Positions 24,210 through 35,416 are shown, counted from the first letter of the stretch. The stretch: DNA of 64,000 bases from Endomychus coccineus (GCA_958510875.1 OY294070.1:22807631-22871630), one strand, 5' to 3'. Notes: generated by a model from the sequence alone, not told the origin. Program-made: numbers and translations.

Positions 24210-25258
24210 ACTCACAACTTAGATATTTTGCACAGAAAAGGATATATATGAAATATCATAATTCACAAATTCTCAATACTTATTATCAACAGACTTCCTG
24301 TCAATCTATATCATGTCGACCCAAGCCCTAATTACATTCCTATTCTATATGATAGTACCACGCAATATCAAAATAATGTATAATCATATACATTTTAAAA
24401 GTAAACTATCCACTAATCTAAATAGGTGGTAACTAAGTTGTCATCTTCAGTAGACCGGGAACAAGAGAAAAGACAAGTATGAATATATTTGTAGTTTTAT
24501 ATTTGATTTGATTTCAAATTTACATTGCTTCACTCACCAGTTTTTTGATAAATTATTGAATAGTATTTAAGGAATTACATCTTGTTGTATCTGGTTTATA
24601 ACTCAGTCTGAGGTTCCCATTGTGCGGTGAAACAATTTGGAATATATTTTATTTACAATTTATTATTCTACTTGCTATGAAGTTAAAAGTAATAAATGCC
24701 AGAACTCTAGAATTATTGAAATTTTATTCCAAAGTTCAAGAATATATGTATCGTTACGATTACCCTGAACATTAAATTTTATATATATTATACTTAATTA
24801 AATATTTGTAAAGGTATTACACTTTTATAGTTTTTTTTTACGAAAATTTTATTTAGGTCAAGAGATGTATGTAGGTATTATTTAGATTTAATAAGTTGAT
24901 GTCGTTACTTACGTTACACATGTTTATACAGCACTAATTATGAAGATGTGACTTAATAATAATAATTGTTCTCAGAAATACTCAGATTGTAAGCATTGAT
25001 AAGTTGAAGTTTGATACTAAGAACTAATGGTTTCTTCAGATTGTTAGGCAGCGCAAGTATTGTAATGTAAAATTAATTTATCCTAAAAATACATATATTT
25101 ATCACAATGTCAAAATGCAAATAAATTAAATATGAAAAACCATTTATACACAGCATTGATACTTATTAATTGAAAAGAATCAAGTTGATTTTAGAATACC
25201 AGACAACCCCTGACACTGCAGTAGATAAGAACTATCAAAAAATATGTGATGTACATTA
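24210..25258. other. No recognised feature, block A
   Basis: AT-rich sequence between the SINE and the hAT element. No gene or repeat recognised. Confidence 0.4.
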
Positions 25259-25266
25259 CTTATAGG

Positions 25267-26775
25267 CAGTGGCGTCTAGTGAACCTTTTAAGAGAGGAGG
25301 CCTGACATGAAACATTTTTGTAAAAATATAGTCTATTCAGCCAATTAATTTAACCTTTGCGCAGCGACCGTACCAGCCACTTCAGTGACAAAATTAATGG
25401 TTGCCCAGCAAGAACCAACGTAGAGGTATAGAGTTTCTCTTGGGAAAAATTTGATTTTTCGTTTTTTTTTTTTTTTTTTTTTTTGGATTTTTAATATTTT
25501 TTGGAATTTTTCATATTTTGTTTTTTTTAAATTAATTTTATTAACTTTTTTTATATATTAACGGAATTCTACGGTCTTTAGTTTGCGAAAAATGATGAAT
25601 AATATTATCATAAAATGTATCATTTTGTTTTAAGTGTTTTACTAAATCGTTTTCAATAGATATTAAACTAACATTGTATAAACGATTTTGGCCCATTGTA
25701 TTTCGCATGTAAGTTTTAATTCGTTTGAGAGTAGAAAATGATCTCTCCACCGATGCCGACGTGACAGGAATGGTGACTGTCAAACAAAGTAGTTTATGAA
25801 ACTGAGGTAAAACTTTGTCTATCATATACTTTATCATATCGGCGTGACTGTCGTACTGGCCTAAAATATCTTTATCCGAGTATGCAACGCATAATTCATT
25901 GTGCAGTGCTATTTTATCAAAAAATTTATATTTTAGAACTAAGTTATCTAAAAGTGTATTGGGAAACTCTTTTGAAAAAGATTCGAAAAATCTTCTATTT
26001 GTCAAGTCAAAAACTTCAATTCATGTAAATCGGAAAATCGAATCTCAATTTGACCTTTAATAGTATCTAAAATTTGATAAAAAAGTTGTTTATAATGTAG
26101 TTTCTTGTCTACCAAATTATACGTTTTCCTCCTTTTCGCGGGAGGAGCCTCATCAGTTGAAAAATTTTCAAATAAAATATTAAAATGAAATTCTGTATTA
26201 CGGAAACTTGAAATTTTATCAATGAAATGTTTCAAACGATCTCTTGAATAAATTATATCGGTGAATTTATGTTGTAAAATTTGAGAAATAAGATCAGTTT
26301 GTTCAAATATTAATTTAAAAGTATCAAGGTTAATTTAGCTTTATTTTTATGGATGGTAAACACTGCATGTGATGTAAAATTCCATCGAGTTGTAGCATTA
26401 CAGGGAATTCTGTTTGAGGCAACACGCATGTGTCGAATTCCGTACCACCGACCGTACTGAACTTAAATGCAAGTGGCAGGCTAGCCTACTGAGAGTGTTG
26501 CCATTTCAGCTATGTTTTACGGTATTTAGCAATTGGACTGGTCGGAAAAACGGCAACTGTGTTGAGCAACACGTGTTTACAGTTTAGGGTTTGAGATATA
26601 TAGAGTCTAGCCTCAAGGCACTGTTGCCAGATTAAAAATAATTACTGAGAACGTGGAATTAATTGTAAAATTTAAAAAATCACTAGAGAAACAGGAAATA
26701 AAATGATGAATGATCAACAAGATGAATTGGTGAGGAGGTTGAGCCTCCTTAGCCTCTTTCGAGGAGCCGCCACTG
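25267..26775 (-). mobile_element. 1.5 kb hAT element, copy A
   Basis: Ends are CAGTGGCG (25267) and CGCCACTG (to 26775), flanked by perfect 8-bp duplications CTTATAGG at 25259-25266 and 26776-26783, diagnostic for hAT. The interior encodes only the C-terminal part of a transposase, so the element is internally deleted and non-autonomous. A T-run of about 23 lies at 25462. A GC-richer right portion (26400-26600) contains no coding signal. Confidence 0.93.
25541..26400 (-). pseudogene. hAT transposase C-terminal relic (ZMYM1-like type), copy A
   Basis: Minus-strand frames 26235-26002 (extendable upstream to about 26330, with TRWNF near 26390) and 26005-25541 join across a frameshift. The last frame, 154 residues, contains the hAT dimerisation domain: LTVTIPVTSASVERSFSTLK, then RIKTYMRNTMGQNRLYNVSL. 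The order PVTSASxERSFSxLKxIKxY is typical of the ZMYM1-like/TTF-type hAT proteins. The N-terminal zinc finger and most catalytic residues are absent. Encoded entirely within the 1.5 kb element, so it is a dead or non-autonomous copy. Confidence 0.88.
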
Positions 26776-26783
26776 CTTATAGG

Positions 26784-27610
26784 TACATTTGATAATGCTT
26801 CAAACATTTGAATGAACTAAATTTTAAATTTATGATGAATAATATGAAATTAAACACTAATTAATACTTGGAACTAAAATCCTTTTGAACTCAACTAAAG
26901 GCTAAACTCAAGATGCAAGTAAACAAATATAACATTTGCAGGTATGTACCATCATCAACCTTGTAGCAGCGCCATCTAGTGTTTTGAAGAAATCATTTAT
27001 AATTCTTTCGTATCCTTCATTCACTCGAACATCTAACTTTATCTATGGTTGTAAGCTTTCATTTTCAGTGAAAAGTGATATTTTCATTTCGAATTCAATT
27101 CCTAGTAGATTTCACTAGGAAATATGTAACTTAGTGTTACTCCCATTCAGTTGATCGGAACACAGTCGACTCGTTAGAACAAAAACAAACCTATAAAAAT
27201 TGAAATCTTTTCCCAGCATTGACACTATTTTTTTCGAGTAGCAATTTTGGCCAATCTATACTTTTAGTTCCTTCGTACGCAAAATTTCTTGGGACAAAAA
27301 TGCCAAATCTCCATAATTTGCTTTGCGCCAACTGAGGGACATATATTTGTATAACCTCGGTATTTCGGTTTCCTAATTGTATTCACTTTAACACAATTCT
27401 AATATACTGTAAATGGATCTCCCACTGTTAAATACATGTGCTAGAATGGGTACATTTTAAGCGATAGCAAACCAAATGAAAAACTTTTAAATATAAATAT
27501 AAAATATGTTTGAGTACTTATCCAACTAATATTTTCATATAGTATGTCTAAAGCTTATCGTTTTATTAATATGAAAATATATTTGTGTATCAGCCTTACA
27601 TAAATATATA
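26784..27610. other. No recognised feature, block A
   Basis: AT-rich spacer between the hAT and Tc1 insertions. No gene, RNA or convincing repeat is visible. Confidence 0.4.
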
Positions 27611-27779
27611 CACTCCGCACAACAATTATCGCATCACCTCATGTTTTGATGAACAAGTTATAGATTTTTTTTTGTTTAAACAAAATTATTTTTTCAGAAG
27701 TTTTTTTTTACTATATTCTGAGATAAACAGCGCGATCTAAACTATTTCGTTGCATCAGTTAGTTGTGTGTATTTGTAAT

Positions 27780-28210
27780 TTACTGCGAACTGTTAAATAT
27801 TGTTTCGAATGAATTTTCGCCTCCTGGGTCATGTAGAATTCGCCCAAGTAGCATTATTGCGCTATGACCTCACAGCCAAAGATACGTTGCTCAAGTCTTG
27901 GGTTTAAAACAGTCGACCATCAGCACAACATTAGCTGGTCAAGGTTACTTCTCCCACAGACGATCCACGTCACATAGCCCGCAAATTTCAAATTATCTTC
28001 AGGAAGTTGGTATTCCCACCATGAACTGGCCAGAACGAAGCCCATCATATGAATTCCATCAATAATGTGTGGAACCATTTTTAGAACAGTTACGACAACG
28101 TAGAGAACCTCCAATATAGACCAGGATGGAAGCCCGGTTTGTATTGGAGAACTTATTGAAAGTATGCTACGTTTTCTGCAAGTCGTGAGAGGAAGGGGAG
28201 GCAATATTCA
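27780..28210 (+). pseudogene. Tc1 transposase relic, copy A
   Basis: Fragments in shifting frames read RYVAQVLGLKQSTIST (helix-turn-helix, about 27878-27925), EVGIPTMNWPERSP (28007-28050, the WPxRSPDxNPIE block, here MNSINNVW), QLRQRREPP and MEARFVLENLL. The second catalytic aspartate region is missing between the N-terminal and C-terminal parts, and there are in-frame stops, so it is inactive. The order and motifs are those of Tc1-family DDE transposases. Confidence 0.82.
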
Positions 28211-29915
28211 GGGTGTCCCAGGTTTTAGTAGCAGAACTTTGACGGTCGACAGGAAATTTGATTTTGATAATTAACATATATGCACAGAAAAAAAAGGAAA
28301 TTTCTTAATTTTGTTCGTATCTCCGAAGATAATCAAGATGTCTCAATGAAATTTGGTGCCGTGGATGAGTAGATAGGTTACCACATTTGCACATAATTTG
28401 AGACCGGTATTACTCCCAGTGGCGTAGATTTAGGTATTTAATAACAATAAATTGACCCGAAAAGTGTTATCACCCTGTAAATACTACTTCTTAGGTAGAA
28501 ACTTCGATGCAGAATTTAAATCTAAGCGAATAAGGTCTCTTGATATTTCGTTGTACCTAGCACCGTTTCACGGCAAATTCAATTTTTCTGAATAATTACC
28601 ACCACCATGAAAATCTGGTGAAAATTGAAAAAATAGGAACCTTAAATTAAAGAGCGTCGTTGAGTGACAAACATAAGATAAGCTGTCTTTCGTAATCTCT
28701 AGAGCTAGTCGAGTCAAATAGGTATTAAAACTTACGAAAATCGAAAGATATGGACCGATTTTGATGAAACAAAGTGCATTCTATTCGGGATGACTTCTAG
28801 AAAAAAGCTTACCGGTTAGTTTTTTGTGCAAATTTGTTATTTTTTTTTAAAACGAAAAATTGACCAATTTTTGGTTAATTATTGGGAAAATTTAGTCGGG
28901 GGTTTTCGGGGTCGCTGATTACGATTCTGAACTCAGATTGGCCAAAATCGAACTCCCCAGCTGGTAATTGGCCACTTTAATTGAACAAAGTGACCATTTT
29001 TTTAAATGTCATCAAAAATAGTCAAGAAAAATCACTCGGGGGTTTTTGGGGTTGCTGATTCTGCACTCAGATTGGCCAAAATCGATCTTCCCAGCTGGTA
29101 ATTCTGGGTAGTTTTGATGAAATTTTGGAAATTGGTCAATTTTGTTCAATCAAAGCTGCCAATTACCAGCTGAGGAGTTCGATTTTGGACAATTTGACTT
29201 CAGAATCGTACTCAGCGACTTCGAAAACCCCCGGGTAATTTTTCCTGTCTATTTGCGATGAAATTAAGAAAAAATGATCAATTTTGTCCAATTAAACTGG
29301 CCAATTACCAGCTGGGAAGATCGATTTTGGCCAATCTGAGTTCAGAATCGTAATCAGCCACCCCAAAAACCTCCGAGTGATTTTTCCTGGCTATTTTAGA
29401 TGAAATTTAAAAAAATGGTCACTTTGTCCAATTAAAGTGTCCAATTACCAGCTGGGGAGTTCAATTTTGGTCAATCTGAGTTCAGAATCGTAATCAGCGA
29501 CCCCGAAACCCCCGACTAAATTTTCTCAATAATTAGCCAAAAGTTGGTCAATTTTTAGTTAAAAAAAAAATAACTTATTTGCACAAAAAACTAACCAGTA
29601 AGCTTTTTTCTAGACGTCATCCCGAATCGAATGCACTTTGTTTCATCAAAATCGGTACATATCTTTCGATTTTCGTAATGAAATACCTATTTGACTCGAC
29701 TAAGCGATACATTACAAAGGAAGGCCGAATAACAAATTTTTATTTCCAAAAATGTTTAAGCCAGATATTAAGAAATTTTTTATAAAATTCAACACCCTGT
29801 ATCTCAAAAATTAAGCGTCTGTGCATATATGTTAATAGGAACTTTTTTCTCAAAATCAAATTTTCTATTGACTGTTCTGCTACTAAAACCTGGAACATCC
29901 TGTATAATATTAAAA
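28206..29915. mobile_element. Foldback element nested in Tc1, copy A
   Basis: Left end CAGGGTGTCCCAGG and right end CCTGGAACATCCTG are inverted, followed by complementary arms (TTTTAGTAGCAGAAC; ATATATGCACAGA with TCTGTGCATATAT). The centre, 28725-29690, is a second long inverted structure built from several ~140-170 bp units with GGCCAAAATCGA, CCAGCTGGTAATT and GGGGTCGCTGATTACGATTC, in one orientation on the left and the other on the right. No coding capacity. In copy B almost the whole centre is missing. Confidence 0.75.
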
Positions 29916-30090
29916 AGATTAGATTTCTCAAGTTTTCACATTTTATTGTGTCTTCCTTCTGTTGGACAACAACCTGATGGGTTTTCTTGCAATCAAAGTT
30001 TGACCTCATGATAGGCAAAAAAGCTTGAATTCTAAATTAGAAGGTACAATTTTCGAAAACAGGTGTGATGCAATAATTGTTGCAAGAATA

Positions 30091-31586
30091 TTTCGACCAT
30101 GTGATACTTGTGTAATGGAGGATGTTCTTATTGTTATGGTAAATGTATTAATAATCAAAATCATTTTTTTAAGTGTTAAATAGGTTTTGTAAATTTCATT
30201 ACACTCTTGTGGTAGTAGAGAAAATGTTTTTATAAATGGATAGGAAGGTTCAGATTATTTCGTTAACATATATGAGGAATTCTGCAATAATTTACATTTT
30301 AAGAGATACATATTGTCTGTGGATAAGTGGCTGCAATACGCTTAATCATTTGTTAAAAAAAGTTGAAGTGTTTTATTGCCATCATGATCCATATACTGAA
30401 ATCAATCTTCTCCAACCTCTATTGAAGACCGATTTTCAAACATTTCGGAGGCAAGTGAATAAAATGCATATTATATTTGGTATACTTCAGCAGGAGAACA
30501 TTAAGTAATTTGAGCAATTTTTCAACGATTCCATTCGTTTTAAACCGTCAAGTTTGGTCCATACTCTATAGTTATCAAATTGCAACTGTATCTGAACCTA
30601 CCTAAAGTTTATTGTGGTATTCTGTTTCTATAACTTCAATTCTTGAACGTGAGATTTTTTTTACAATTCGATTATATTTATGGCATGATACTAATTGTTA
30701 CTTCAGTAGTGAAAGGTGCCAATATATTAAGATTTTCTTAATCTTAATTACTAATCATTCCTCTCTACAATTGATAATCCTCTAATTAGCAACTAGATAG
30801 AATGAAAAAATGTATACACTTGTTCTTATCTTTTTTTTAATTTTAGAGTGAATTTGGAAAATAAATATATATTTTAAACAGTTTGTTTTGTTATTTACAT
30901 TACCAATTGTTATTTCTAAAGAGAATTTCTGATGTGTGCTTTTGTAACCTCGAAAACGGTTGGGAAGCAACCCATTATTTAACTGTTTTCCTGCTAGCTA
31001 ACGTCACTTTCTCTACATGTATGTATGTGTATTGTGATACACATGTTTCAAATATTTGCCTTGCCTGTATGTAAATTAAAGTATTATATATGAAATCTCT
31101 AGAATCATTCATCAATATACGCGACTATCATTTGGCTACGCCTAACGTATAATGATATCTAGTATCTAGCCGTACCATGCATCATGGAATCTCCCCGGAT
31201 TGACTGGGACTTCCCTGCGCTTTTCCTAACAGTGCCGCACTCGACGTTTCAGTCTTCTACTGAATAATAAATCAATATGTTACATTCCATGAGAACAGTA
31301 CTATATATGGATATGATCCTCAAGTTGCTAGATGCTGTGAAAAGGAAAACAACTTTTTGTTATAATAAAACGAGAATTACCTAGAAACCATAGATAACTC
31401 TACAACCGGTAGTAGAGTTATCTATGCTAGAAACTAAAAACATGAATAAACGTAAATATGAAAAATAGTACAGAGCTGTCACCATAGACAACAACAGGCT
31501 TTCACTGCGGCTTGCGAGACTGCTACCACAGAACAACTATAAAAACGTCGACTTCTAGTCATACAGATGAAAAATAGAGTTCTGCC
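30091..31586. other. No gene recognised, block A
   Basis: AT-rich sequence. The only structure noted is a short hairpin at about 31389-31421 (CATAGATAACTCTAC with its complement GTAGAGTTATCTATG). Confidence 0.4.
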
Positions 31587-32161
31587 CACGATTGTACATA
31601 CAGGTCTGGGGACTCGAGGCTGTTTCCTATGTGAGAAGTGGGTCCGCTAAGCGTCGACTGTCGCGTAGTACCAAAAAGGATGGCGCATTAGTCGAAATTC
31701 TCTGACAACTGTCATACTTGACTTGTAAACACAAGGAATACCTGCGTTTTTAGAAACAAATTACGAAATCGTGCATTGTGCCGAAATGCAAAACGGGGTA
31801 CAAAAGTGTAAGGCAAGAAACTTCTGTTTTTAAAGTGCCGAAAGATGCGGAAATGCGAAAAAAGTGTATGCTTCCGATTCCGGATAGAAATCGTTTTAAC
31901 GAGGTCTTTTATGTGTGCGAGCATGTATAACGAAAAAGGAAGTTATTTTTAAGGTGAGTAATACATTTTGACAAGAGTAACAGTTCTATTCCTCTCTCAA
32001 ATCAGAATACTTAGTAACACTGCTTGCGATTCCGGAAAGAAATCGTTTTACCACTTCGATCCAAGCGCTAGCTAGTGGCTGAGCGAGGGACTACGAGTTT
32101 GGCGACGCGTAAGAGACCCATGTCAAACATACGAGTCCCCAGACCTGTATGTACGACCGTG
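31587..32161 (+). mobile_element. P-like (THAP) element 1, copy A
   Basis: Left end CACGATTGTACATACAGG and right end CCTGTATGTACGACCGTG are inverted repeats of about 28 bp. Flanking 8-mers GTTCTGCC (31579) and GTTCGGCC (32162) differ by one base and are the likely target duplication. The element is 575 bp and carries a THAP-domain fragment. An 8-bp duplication with a THAP domain indicates the P-element superfamily, non-autonomous. Confidence 0.8.
31766..31930 (+). pseudogene. THAP-domain fragment, element 1 copy A
   Basis: Frame KSCIVPKCKTGYKSVRQETS then VFKVPKD...RKKCMLPIPDRNRF...VCEHV and a stop TAA at 31928. It has the first Cys pair (C-x4-C) and the Trp position changed to Cys (KKC for KKW). 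The final pair reads C-x-H instead of the usual C-x2-H, and the domain is cut short. Not a functional protein. Confidence 0.72.
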
Positions 32162-32493
32162 GTTCGGCCTATCTTCTTGGCACGTTACCATAAAGATCCC
32201 TATGATGCATCCAACATCAAAAAACGGAGCATAAGTGGGCGTGGCATATCGAGAACGAGTAAAAAGAGAAGTTCGTTGATTAGAAAGAGATAGCCTCTCT
32301 TCAAATTACTCACATGGGGTCAAAGAATATCCTCGTCAAGAACTCTATGCTTCTAGTCATATTGTTATCTGTTAACATTTCTATGAAATTTCTAATTCGA
32401 CATGCGTTATAACCTTCGATTCTCACGTACGCGGTAACTTGATGCAGCTACAGAAGACAGAAATGACTTTTTTGTTTTGTGTAGTTGCATGCA

Positions 32494-32740
32494 TACTATA
32501 ATTACCATCGACATATACATATGGACTGCGCGTGACAATGATAAGCGCGGCTAGTGCAGGCGAGAGAGAGGGAAAACGGAAAGGCCGGCTCGGGACGTAA
32601 ACATACTAGCTACAGTACGCAGCGGCCAATAGAAACGCGATAGAGCCGGCCTCTTCGTTTTCCATCCCTCCCGCCTGAACTAGCCGCGCTTATCATTGCC
32701 ACGCGCAGTCCATATGTATATGTCGATGATAATTACTGTA
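32494..32740. mobile_element. Palindromic GC-rich MITE, copy A
   Basis: Arms of roughly 100 nt face each other: ATCGACATATACATATGGAC, TGATAAGCGCGGCTAGT and AAGGCCGGCTC on the left have inverted partners on the right (GAGCCGGCCTC, ACTAGCCGCGCTTATCA, GTCCATATGTATATGTCGAT). The loop is about 45 nt. Much GC-richer than its surroundings. No coding sequence. Confidence 0.7.
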
Positions 32741-33042
32741 TATTATAACCCTATTCTTCATCTCTATGCTTCTAGTCAAATTGTAAACATTTGTAACTTC
32801 TATGAAATTTCTGACTCGACATGCGTTATAACCACGGTCGTATATACAGGTCTGGGAACTCTAGGCCGTTTCCCATGTGAGAAGTGAGTCCGCTAAACGA
32901 CAACTGTCGCGTAGTACCAAAAGGGTGGCGCATGAGTCGAGGAATGATCTCTGGCACGTATACGACCGTCTTCTCTGGCAACTGTCATTCATTGTTGACT
33001 TGTAAACATAAGGAATACCGGCGTTCTTAGAAAAAAATTAGG

Positions 33043-33240
33043 AAACCGTGCATTGTGCCGAAATGCAAAACGGGGTACAAAAGTGTAAAGCAAGAAACTT
33101 CTGTTTTTAAAGTGCCGAAAGATGCGAAAATACGATAAAAGTGGATGCTTGCGATTCCGGATAGAAATCGTTTTAACGAGGTCTTTTATGTGTGCGAGCA
33201 TTTTGACAAGAGTAACAATTCCTCTCTCAAATCAGAATAG
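33043..33240 (+). pseudogene. THAP-domain fragment, element 2 copy A (nonsense mutation)
   Basis: Reads KPCIVPKCKTGYKSVKQETS, VFKVPKDAKIR, then a TAA at 33136 where copy B has AAA (Lys). The frame resumes with KWMLAIPDRNRFNEVFYVCE and ends at TAG 33238-33240. The C-terminal Cys-His pair has only one residue between them (VCEHF) where the THAP consensus has two. No downstream transposase domain. Confidence 0.75.
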
Positions 33241-33349
33241 TAAATATTGCGTTACGAGAAAAATTATTTTACCTAATAATCTGATTGTTACTTCGATCCA
33301 AGCGCTAGCTGGGGGCTGAGCGAGGGACTACGAGTTTGTCGACATGTAA

Positions 33350-33616
33350 GCAGAGAGATGTAAGAATAGAGAGCGCTAGTTCCATAAAAGCCTATGTTAA
33401 TCGAGTGACCGGGATTGAGTAGTAACCGATTTCTCCCCTCCAACAAAAACAAAATGCGCGGCATTCACAATTCGTTCTTTCTACGTGAAGTCTTCCGCTA
33501 GTGTAGTATGGTATGGGAAGCTTGGTAACTCATTCATCCCCACTCCGCGGCTCTAAATTCATTAAGTCCGGTCACTAATATATCTTTTAACGCTCTCTAT
33601 TCTTACATCTCTCTGC
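33350..33616. mobile_element. 267 bp MITE nested in P-like element 2, copy A
   Basis: Termini GCAGAGAGATGTAAGAATAG and its complement (to 33616) form a 26-bp perfect inverted repeat including GAGAGCG. ATGTAA flanks both sides (33344-33349, 33617-33622), a possible 6-bp target duplication. The interior contains CGGTAAC/GTCCGGTCACT-type sequence without coding capacity. The remaining part of the P-like element continues on both sides. Confidence 0.8.
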
Positions 33617-33964
33617 ATGTAAGAGACTCATCTCAAACATAGAGTTCCCAGACCTGTATGTACGACCGTGGTTATAACCTACGATTCTCACGTGTGTCCC
33701 AACTTGATGTAGATACTGAAGGCAGGAATTAACTTTTTGTTTTTTGTAGTTGCCTGCATAGTCATACTATAATTACTATATACTATACTATGATAGTATT
33801 TGTCTTTGATGTTACATAATGTCACTACTTATTAAATTCCGAAATTCCTGTTAAATTTCGATGGAATTGTAGACCATAGGCCATAAATACACCATTAGAT
33901 TACACATTATTCATATTAATACTACAAACCTATTGTCAACAACAATAGGTCAATAGATATTCTG

Positions 33965-34047
33965 ATGGAAAACAAATACGAAATTACTGATTATATAGAT
34001 ATAAAGATTGAAGAAGAGCCTGCAGATTATCAACCATCCCACATACA
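33965..34047 (+). CDS. Poly-C2H2 zinc-finger protein, first coding exon, copy A
   Basis: ATG at 33965 opens 27 codons plus two bases (MENKYEITDYIDIKIEEEP...) before a consensus GTAAGT donor at 34048. The CA overhang joins the A at 35417 to make Gln and keeps the frame into the zinc-finger exon. The acidic IKIE motif fits the psi-K-x-E SUMO-acceptor consensus often seen at the N-terminus of insect zinc-finger repressors; this use is inferred. A non-coding upstream exon cannot be excluded. Confidence 0.75.
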
Positions 34048-34134
34048 GTAAGTTCATAGTTTACGGTAATATTTGTTTACATGAAATCTACTTTAGAATT
34101 AGTAATAAAAAGTTAACCAACCCCATTATCAAGA

Positions 34135-34710
34135 AAAGGAGTTAAAATCAGTCGATACCTCTGGATCATAACCAACTATTCTTCAGAGATAAGCTAAGCG
34201 ATCTTGGTTTCCCTTGATTATTTTTTCAATGTAGTTACAGCTTAATAACTCACCACTTCAGCAGTATCTATATATTCTCAATTTTGCCTCATTAATGGGT
34301 GATGTTCAACTTGGGTTATCCCAAGGTTATCATCGGTTTCCCATACTAACTTCTGATTTGCCTTCGACTGTGCAAGCCAATTATCCCACATATTTCCAAC
34401 ATTAACAACATAAGTATTTAGAATTATAGGGATAATTAATACATGATCAACATATTTTTTATGATTCCACTTGTACGTAAAAAGTTTAAAAAAGGAGATA
34501 AAATCAGTGGACACTCCTGAAGCATATGACAACCAACCAATCTTCACTGATAAGCCTAGAGATCTTGGTTTCCTTTGATTATTTCTTCTGTGGAGTTACA
34601 GCTTAATACCCTGTTTTCCCGTTAATGAATGATACTCGACCTGTCTTAACACAAAGTTATCACTGAATTCCATACTAACTTTTGTGTTCGACTATGTAAG
34701 CCAGCTATCC
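34135..34710. repeat. Two-copy diverged tandem repeat in zinc-finger gene intron, copy A
   Basis: Segments starting GAGTTAAAATCAGT (34138) and GAGATAAAATCAGT (34495) are homologous over more than 200 bp (shared GATCTTGGTTTCC, GTTACAGCTTAATA, CCATACTAACTT). Period about 357 bp. Not coding. Confidence 0.65.
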
Positions 34711-34849
34711 TAGATATTAATCATTATACTATTCAAGGTATGACTATGAAATTTAATGTAGTATAATTTTGTTTATACTAACACCATTTTTTCACATTTA
34801 CATGATATGTCTTGAAACTCACAGCAAACTAAGTTAGAAATTCTGCGGA

Positions 34850-35350
34850 TAGCTGATCTTGAATGTTCTTGGCTCAATAGCACAACTTGATGATGACGTT
34901 TGGCCAACCATTACAGGTGGTATCATCAGGGCAGGCTTGAGTAAACAGGTCATGCAATAGTTACCCCTGTGAAAGAACATGAGCGCTGTACAAGGCTTCG
35001 TGACACCAGTAGATCTGCACTTGTGAAACATAAGTTTGACACTAATCAACAAATTCTTTTCGAAAATGCTAAAATCCCGTGCCGAACTCCATACTTCTAT
35101 CAGCGAAAAATTCTTGAACTGATCAAAATCTGAAAACATCCAAATATCTATAAACCGTGACTCAGGATATTATCTTCCCAACATTTGCACATGATCACAC
35201 AACGGCAGGATCAGGTGCCAGAACGGAGTTAACCACTGGAATAATGGCAATGAACAATGTAGCATGAAGGTTTTTTTCTCACACTAAATACCGCTTGGTT
35301 GGTGAAACTTCAGCATCAAGTCGTGCTATTGTGGAGTTCATCCGGAAGCC
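34850..35350 (+). pseudogene. Penelope-like retroelement relic (GIY-YIG C-terminus and terminal repeats), copy A
   Basis: Plus-strand frames between about 34995 and 35190 read SALVKHKFDTNQQILFENAK, then PCRTPYFYQRKILELIKI, KHPN and INRDSGYYLPN with stops and a frameshift. This order (AxxKHxFDTxxxIxFxxAKI ... IREAIEI ... NRDxGYxLP) is the C-terminal end of Penelope-like element proteins containing the GIY-YIG endonuclease. Flanks at 34860-34910 and 35285-35345 are inverted copies of a repeat that also forms the perfect hairpin at 22104. It lies in the zinc-finger gene's intron and is inactive. Confidence 0.68.
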
Positions 35351-35416
35351 TAGAATTTTCAATATCTTCAGATTTATTCCTAAATAAATAAGCATATTTG
35401 ACTTTTCCTTTTCCAG

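Larger units (their letters stand above)
27611..30090 (+). mobile_element. Tc1-like element interrupted by a foldback insertion, copy A
   Basis: The left end contains CAACAATTATCGCATCAC (about 27619) and the right end the complement, GTGATGCAATAATTGTTG (about 30065), so the outermost inverted repeats belong together. Between them are a decayed Tc1 transposase and, from about 28206 to 29915, a second TIR element. The total is far longer than a normal ~1.6 kb Tc1 because of this nested insertion. Exact boundary bases are approximate. Confidence 0.7.
32833..33670 (+). mobile_element. P-like (THAP) element 2, copy A
   Basis: Inverted ends CACGGTCGTATATACAGG and CCTGTATGTACGACCGTG are flanked by perfect 8-bp duplications GTTATAAC (32825-32832, 33671-33678). 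A partial tandem copy of the flank at 32335-32500 has the same site with a single GTTATAAC (32405-32412), an internal empty site. The 838 bp element contains a THAP fragment and a nested 267 bp MITE. Confidence 0.88.

Noticed and set aside
27920..28204. 94-codon minus-strand open frame
   Set aside because: Shadow of the plus-strand Tc1 transposase relic.
32075..32293. 72-codon open frame crossing the end of P-like element 1
   Set aside because: It spans the element boundary, so it is a chimeric chance frame.
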